From NCBI GenBank assembly GCA_013180625.2, contig SNVD02011423.1, positions 744,001 through 808,000 of the forward strand: DNA of 64,000 nt. The letters are read 5' to 3'. The notes beneath the pieces were generated by a model. The model saw only the letters and a program-made list of their open reading frames with translations. It had not been told where the DNA came from and did not search any database. Numbering within the stretch: position 1 is the stretch's first letter; every line of letters starts with the position of its first letter. This DNA is from Boswellia sacra. Lineage: Eukaryota > Streptophyta > Magnoliopsida > Sapindales > Burseraceae. This document shows positions 61,901 to 64,000 of this stretch, one piece after another. Made by a program: the position numbers and the translations under genes.

Positions 61901-62641
61901 GGTTGATTGTATTTGTGATTTTGTTTTACTTGCTCCTCAAATCGGTCAGGTAATTACTTGTAGGCATTGAAATGATTTTTTGTACGATAGTCAAAGATAT
62001 TTACGAGACACATATGGACGTGGGCATGATCACATGGCAAACAATTTAATTCACTTACCTGAATATTATATCTTGAAAAGAATCGAAATTAGTGTTAAGA
62101 TATGCAATTTTAGTGTGTTAATTAATCATTTTAAGACATGGTAATCCAATATGACATAGGCACAATGAAAATTTTGAACTAATACATATTTCTAGCATTC
62201 TACTTTCACATTATTGTAGTGTGCTTGTGATGTGTCAAAGATATGTTGGAGAAGTGTAGCTGTTTGATGCAAATGCAACTCGTAGATTGAAAAGTGTCAG
62301 TTTAGGACTGCTTGTTTGATCCTTCGCCTTTGCAATTTCCTCTTGGTTTTCAATCTTTGACCAGGTTGTAATTCAAAAGAGAATACAGAGAAGAATTTTA
62401 TTTTTTATTTTGATTTTGTTATGATTTTGCAGAAACTGATTCATGTTTCCTGTCTCCTTTCCTGCTCCTAATATTTTTACTTTTTATAATTGATGTGGTG
62501 TGACTTTTTGTAGACAATGATTGAGAGACTACTTTTGATGCTTCAAGATCCTGATTATCGAGTAAGATTCTCTCTAGCTAGACGAATTGGTGTTCTTTTC
62601 CAAACATGGGATGGCCATGAGGAGCTCTTCCATGATATTTG
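32165..62641 (+). CDS. ATM: ATM checkpoint kinase, N-terminal part, 25 exons visible
   Basis: Exons: 32165-32233, 32707-32815, 32913-33056, 33958-34119, 34285-34480, 34589-34745, 34841-34980, 35103-35190, 35567-35670, 36663-36761, 37193-37249, 37492-37600, 49368-49442, 50543-50584, 50686-50756, 52209-52257, 52833-52904, 59346-59501, 59596-59685, 59769-59956, 60434-61043, 61134-61205, 61348-61512, 61824-61949, 62514-62641. They join to 1092 codons plus two bases without a stop. The start [20 protein letters not shown] and the following residues match plant ATM; residues about 8-30 fit the TAN motif needed for telomere and damage signalling. The rest is helical HEAT-type solenoid ([46 protein letters not shown]). 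The FAT and PI3-kinase domains lie beyond the window. The kinase responds to DNA double-strand breaks. Intron 7 needs a GC donor. Introns 12 and 17 carry large retrotransposons, yet the exons show no damage. Confidence 0.93.
35841..36060 (-). mobile_element. LINE 3'-end relic in ATM intron 9
   Basis: The segment begins GATAAGAAACTACTAAATTA and continues with GGAGGACAAGATGTCC, resembling the 3' end of the LINE at 63138 (GATAAGAAACGAGAAATTTT, then GAACAAGATGTCC). Order and orientation agree. Ends are approximate and no target duplication is evident. Confidence 0.42.
36464..36587. repeat. Compound CT/CA/CG/GA microsatellite in ATM intron 9
   Basis: Successive tracts are (CT)n, (CA)n, mixed CACG/CGCG alternation, (CA)n and (GA)n. 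The CA/CG core is alternating purine-pyrimidine (Z-DNA-prone), and the flanking CT and GA tracts are mutually complementary. Confidence 0.92.
37666..38503 (-). repeat. Gypsy LTR, left copy (838 bp)
   Basis: It runs from TGTTAGGTACCTTG to GGAGGTTTAACA. It is the 3' LTR in element orientation. It contains about 410 bp (roughly 37868-38297) absent from the right copy. Confidence 0.9.
38504..38722 (-). pseudogene. Gypsy chromodomain, C-terminus of integrase
   Basis: The minus-strand frame encodes [20 protein letters not shown] and then [16 protein letters not shown], a chromodomain of the type carried at the integrase C-terminus of chromoviruses. Such domains are thought to guide insertion towards methylated-histone chromatin. 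The frame runs into the purine tract and LTR. Confidence 0.75.
38783..39915 (-). pseudogene. Gypsy integrase, broken
   Basis: Three minus-strand pieces belong together. 39724-39915 holds the region before the core with the His-containing binding segment ([20 protein letters not shown]). 39235-39606 is the catalytic core, with [30 protein letters not shown] and the downstream [16 protein letters not shown]. 38783-39019 is the C-terminal part ([26 protein letters not shown]). Stops and frame changes separate them, so no functional integrase is encoded. Confidence 0.8.
40342..40509 (-). repeat. Nested copia LTR, left copy
   Basis: 168 bp, from TGTTGAGAGAAAGGG to GAGATTTAACA. It is the 3' LTR in element orientation. 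Confidence 0.93.
40517..44600 (-). pseudogene. Copia gag-pol remnant (nested element)
   Basis: Gag starts at ATG 44600 ([14 protein letters not shown]). In-frame stops fall at 44418-44420 (TGA, probably an old TGG), 44007-44009, 41735-41737 (TAG, probably an old CAG), 41351-41353 and 40898-40900 (TGA, probably an old TGG). A frameshift lies near 42450-42490, before the expected [10 protein letters not shown]. Recognisable parts are the zinc knuckle [14 protein letters not shown], protease IDSGASSQ, integrase ([39 protein letters not shown]), reverse transcriptase ([19 protein letters not shown]) and RNase H ([33 protein letters not shown]). Catalytic motifs of protease and RT are still readable, but no full polyprotein can be made. 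Confidence 0.9.
45155..45320 (-). repeat. Nested copia LTR, right copy
   Basis: 166 bp. It is the 5' LTR in element orientation, with TGGTATCAGAGC adjacent on the minus strand. Its outer end reads TTTAGCA rather than TTTAACA. Confidence 0.93.
45326..46415 (-). pseudogene. Gypsy reverse transcriptase and RNase H start, broken
   Basis: 45975-46415 holds the RT entry ([48 protein letters not shown]). After a frame change, 45580-46005 holds the palm ([30 protein letters not shown]). The usual catalytic Asp pair reads FFDVIVVYS, so the second Asp is replaced by Val. 45326-45406 begins RNase H ([14 protein letters not shown]) and is cut by the copia insertion; the remainder is left of 40337 (for example [13 protein letters not shown]), with stops. 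The reading is clearly dead. Confidence 0.85.
46769..48041 (-). pseudogene. Gypsy gag with zinc knuckle
   Basis: Gag begins at ATG 48041 ([20 protein letters not shown]). It continues through a retrotransposon gag domain ([36 protein letters not shown]). After a frame change at about 47330 it encodes the linker and knuckle [14 protein letters not shown], then an acidic stretch leading to protease. Orientation is minus, starting just inside the right LTR. Confidence 0.85.
48064..48489 (-). repeat. Gypsy LTR, right copy (426 bp, internally deleted)
   Basis: It runs from TGTTAGGTACCCTC to GGAGGTCTAACA. It lacks about 410 bp present in the left copy; a long C-rich run (48260-48290) sits exactly at the join. 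Confidence 0.88.
49686..49724. repeat. (TTA)n microsatellite, ATM intron 13
   Basis: About 13 ATT/TTA units lie 240 bp after the exon 13 donor. Confidence 0.92.
49815..49902. repeat. (CA)n with CACG interruptions, ATM intron 13
   Basis: About 88 bp of CA repeats are interrupted centrally by CACG/CGCA units. It resembles the core of the compound repeat in intron 9 but lacks the CT and GA flanks. Confidence 0.92.
51013..51322. repeat. Interleaved direct repeats and hairpin in ATM intron 15
   Basis: Block A (AATACAATGTGGAGACATAT onward, about 55 bp) occurs at about 51015-51071 and 51211-51267 with near identity. Block B (TTTTGAAACATTTCTATGTT onward, about 40 bp) occurs at about 51178-51217 and 51283-51321. 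A perfect 17-bp inverted repeat (51132-51148 with 51167-51183, 18-nt loop) sits between the first A and first B. Confidence 0.85.
53893..54169 (+). repeat. Copia LTR, left copy, with internal triplication
   Basis: 277 bp, TGTCGAATTAAG to TTTTTGTCA. A 21-bp unit (core ACCTGATTTYTAGGAATTAG) is repeated three times at about 53948-54030. Sequence near the end (TATATAAACC) may be the TATA region of the LTR promoter. Confidence 0.92.
54331..58785 (+). pseudogene. Copia gag-pol remnant (intron 17 element)
   Basis: The frame opens at ATG 54331 ([15 protein letters not shown]). Stops are at 54427-54429 (TAA), 54607-54609 (TGA where a Trp is expected), 56137-56139 (TGA where Arg is expected, IDDCT*VTWLY) and 58367-58369 (TGA where Arg is expected, VDR*STSGY). 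A frameshift is near 56560. Visible parts are the zinc knuckle [14 protein letters not shown], a protease with DSE instead of DSG, integrase ([30 protein letters not shown]), RT ([30 protein letters not shown]) and RNase H ([24 protein letters not shown]). The RT core 57308-58366 is one long open stretch. No complete polyprotein is encoded. Confidence 0.9.
56969..57052 (+). repeat. 42-bp tandem duplication inside the copia element
   Basis: Two adjacent 42-bp copies (56969-57010 and 57011-57052) begin CAATCTCCCATTCGTG and differ at one base. The length is a multiple of three, so the duplication would have kept frame in the integrase-RT linker. Confidence 0.92.
58793..59070 (+). repeat. Copia LTR, right copy
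   Basis: 278 bp, matching the left LTR including the three internal 21-bp units. It follows the purine tract at 58782-58792. Confidence 0.92.
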
Positions 62642-64000
62642 GTGGGTTTCACTAAAAACCTTGTCATGAGTTAATATCTTTCTGTGTTGCCTTGTTTTTT
62701 GGCATATCTATTATGTAATGATATACCACATCTACCAGTGTTTCTTTTTATGCTCTTTAGTGTTGTAACTTTGGTCCTCTTGGAGTTCTAAATTGTTCTC
62801 TGGCTGGGATAGAGCAGATATCTGTATATGGTGTCTTTCATGATAGTTTTTGATTGGATTGTATAATTAATAATATGAAGATACTCCAGTAATGTTTTGA
62901 ATGTGCTCACATTTTTAGACTTCTTCGCCCTGTACATTACTTAATAATGTTTGCCTTGTGATTCTGAATTTGTTCCATTCTTTTTTTTACCTTCTCTGTA
63001 AGTGTTCTAATGGATTTGAGGATTTCTATGTTTCACTACGTTACACTTGTTTCATATTCTTGCATTCTTATACTCTATAATTTCCATATTTGTGAACCAC
63101 AGTGCATGGTGTGTTTATCTTTTGTGTTTGTAGATATTTTTTTGTTCGATAAGAAACGAGAAATTTTATTAAGTTTTAAATATTTAGAAGAATAAAAGAA
63201 CAAGATGTCCTTTCTAGAAGAGACATCTTAGAATCACCAAAAACCCAATCAAGACAATTTAAAGCAGCGTTGAGACATCCCTAATGCAGGCTTAACCATC
63301 CCAACCAATACAAGGAAGAAAAAACTCAAAAGATGATAGCTTCCCACTTATGATAGATGAAGAAAGGTGGAATTCCCCGAAATTTAGAAGACACAGAAAC
63401 CCACAGAGATGTCAAAAATTGAACTGTTGTCCCATAGGAAGGACATGTCACCTTCCAAATGATCAAAAATCTGCTGATTCCTTTCTAACCAAATCACCCA
63501 AAAAACGCTCCGCCGAATGCACAATAATTCTCAACCAATAAAGAAAGGCAAGAGTTTGATGCAGCCCAACTCCACTTAGCTTTACAAAAAAGAGAGTTCC
63601 ATAACGACATAGCGACAGGGCGGTGGAGAAAGAGATGATTACTACTTTCAGGCTTTTTCTTGTACATAATGCACCATTCAGGGGACAAACATCTTTTAGG
63701 ATTTCTTTTTTGTAGAATATCCTTAGTTTTCATCTTGTTGTGCTATGGACCACGCTAGAATTTTAACTTTGCTAGGAACCTTTGCCTTCCAAATCTTCAA
63801 ATAAGGTTCAAAAATAGAAACAGAGGAGTCATCACCAACCAATTAAAATAAGATTTACAAGAAAATTCACCTGATTTTGACAAATTCCAAGCTCTTCCTA
63901 ATCTTTTGTGTTTATAGATATGAGTTACATTGGTGAGTGTTATTTGTTGTTTCAGTCATCAAAAAATATTTTAAATGTTAAACTTATACTGATATTTTCT
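62642..64000 (+). other. ATM intron 25, continuing past the window
   Basis: After exon 25 (ends ...CATGATATTTG, donor GTGGGT) no further ATM exon was recognised. The interval holds ordinary AT-rich intron sequence to 63116, the truncated LINE, and about 80 bp after it. The next exon is beyond the right edge. Confidence 0.65.
63138..63900 (-). mobile_element. 5'-truncated LINE in ATM intron 25, with 21-bp TSD
   Basis: The insertion is bounded by 21-bp direct repeats at 63117-63137 and 63901-63921 that differ at one base. The left end begins with six T, the poly(A) tail of an antisense LINE. The minus strand encodes part of the zinc-binding region that follows the reverse transcriptase of plant L1-type elements, for example PESSNHLFLHRPVAMSLWNS at about 63600-63660. 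Only the last 0.76 kb is present, as expected from incomplete target-primed reverse transcription. The coding remnant has stops. Confidence 0.82.

Noticed and set aside
1..64000. tRNA, rRNA or organelle-derived segments
   Set aside because: I scanned for tRNA B-box-like GGTTCRANTCC contexts and rRNA blocks and found none convincing; the TGGTATCAGAGC hits are retroelement primer sites.

Overview
This window is nuclear DNA from a flowering plant, almost certainly a eudicot. The evidence is the intron-rich genes with AT-rich introns, the plant-type gene set (a Dof zinc-finger factor, a PWWP protein with the plant architecture, plant-type PANK2 and ATM), and the plant Ty1/copia, chromovirus and LINE elements. 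I cannot name the species from sequence alone.

Layout. Positions 1-7007 (+) hold the 3' half of a PANK2-type gene (end of the pantothenate kinase domain plus the whole DUF89 phosphatase domain, 13 exons in view). 7008-9192 is intergenic. A 63-codon ORF (9193-9384, -) and an intronless PWWP-domain gene (9668-13207, +) diverge from a 283-bp spacer. A mitochondrial ribosomal protein L7/L12 gene (15095-15676, -) has a 1.7-kb 5'UTR intron and a promoter carrying site II and telo-box motifs. A two-exon Dof transcription factor gene of the HCA2/PEAR type follows (19472-21149, -). Positions 21150-32164 have no gene I can support; they hold MITE-like palindromes, a perfect 20-bp hairpin and a gene-less, TRIM-like LTR element with duplicated primer-binding modules. 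From 32165 to the right edge (+) runs the N-terminal third of ATM: 25 exons, 1092 codons, open throughout, with an E2F site just before the ATG.

The most striking structural feature is the ATM gene itself. Intron 12 contains a 10.8-kb nested pair: an antisense Ty3/gypsy chromovirus (TSD CAAGG) interrupted in its RNase H region by an antisense copia element (TSD GCTCT). Intron 17 contains a second, sense-oriented copia element (TSD ATCAC). Intron 25 contains a 5'-truncated antisense LINE bounded by 21-bp target duplications. All are coding-dead, mostly through C-to-T or G-to-A changes, while the ATM exons remain open and in phase. Removing the two LTR insertions leaves introns of about 0.9 and 1.3 kb.

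Two introns, one in PANK2 and one in ATM, need GC donors to keep the reading frame. I did not find a novel multi-gene system. The genes are unrelated neighbours: coenzyme A metabolism, chromatin, mitochondrial translation, vascular transcription and DNA-damage signalling. The observations worth checking are the TE-loaded ATM introns, the modular TRIM-like element, the GC-AG introns and several unexplained inverted or duplicated segments.
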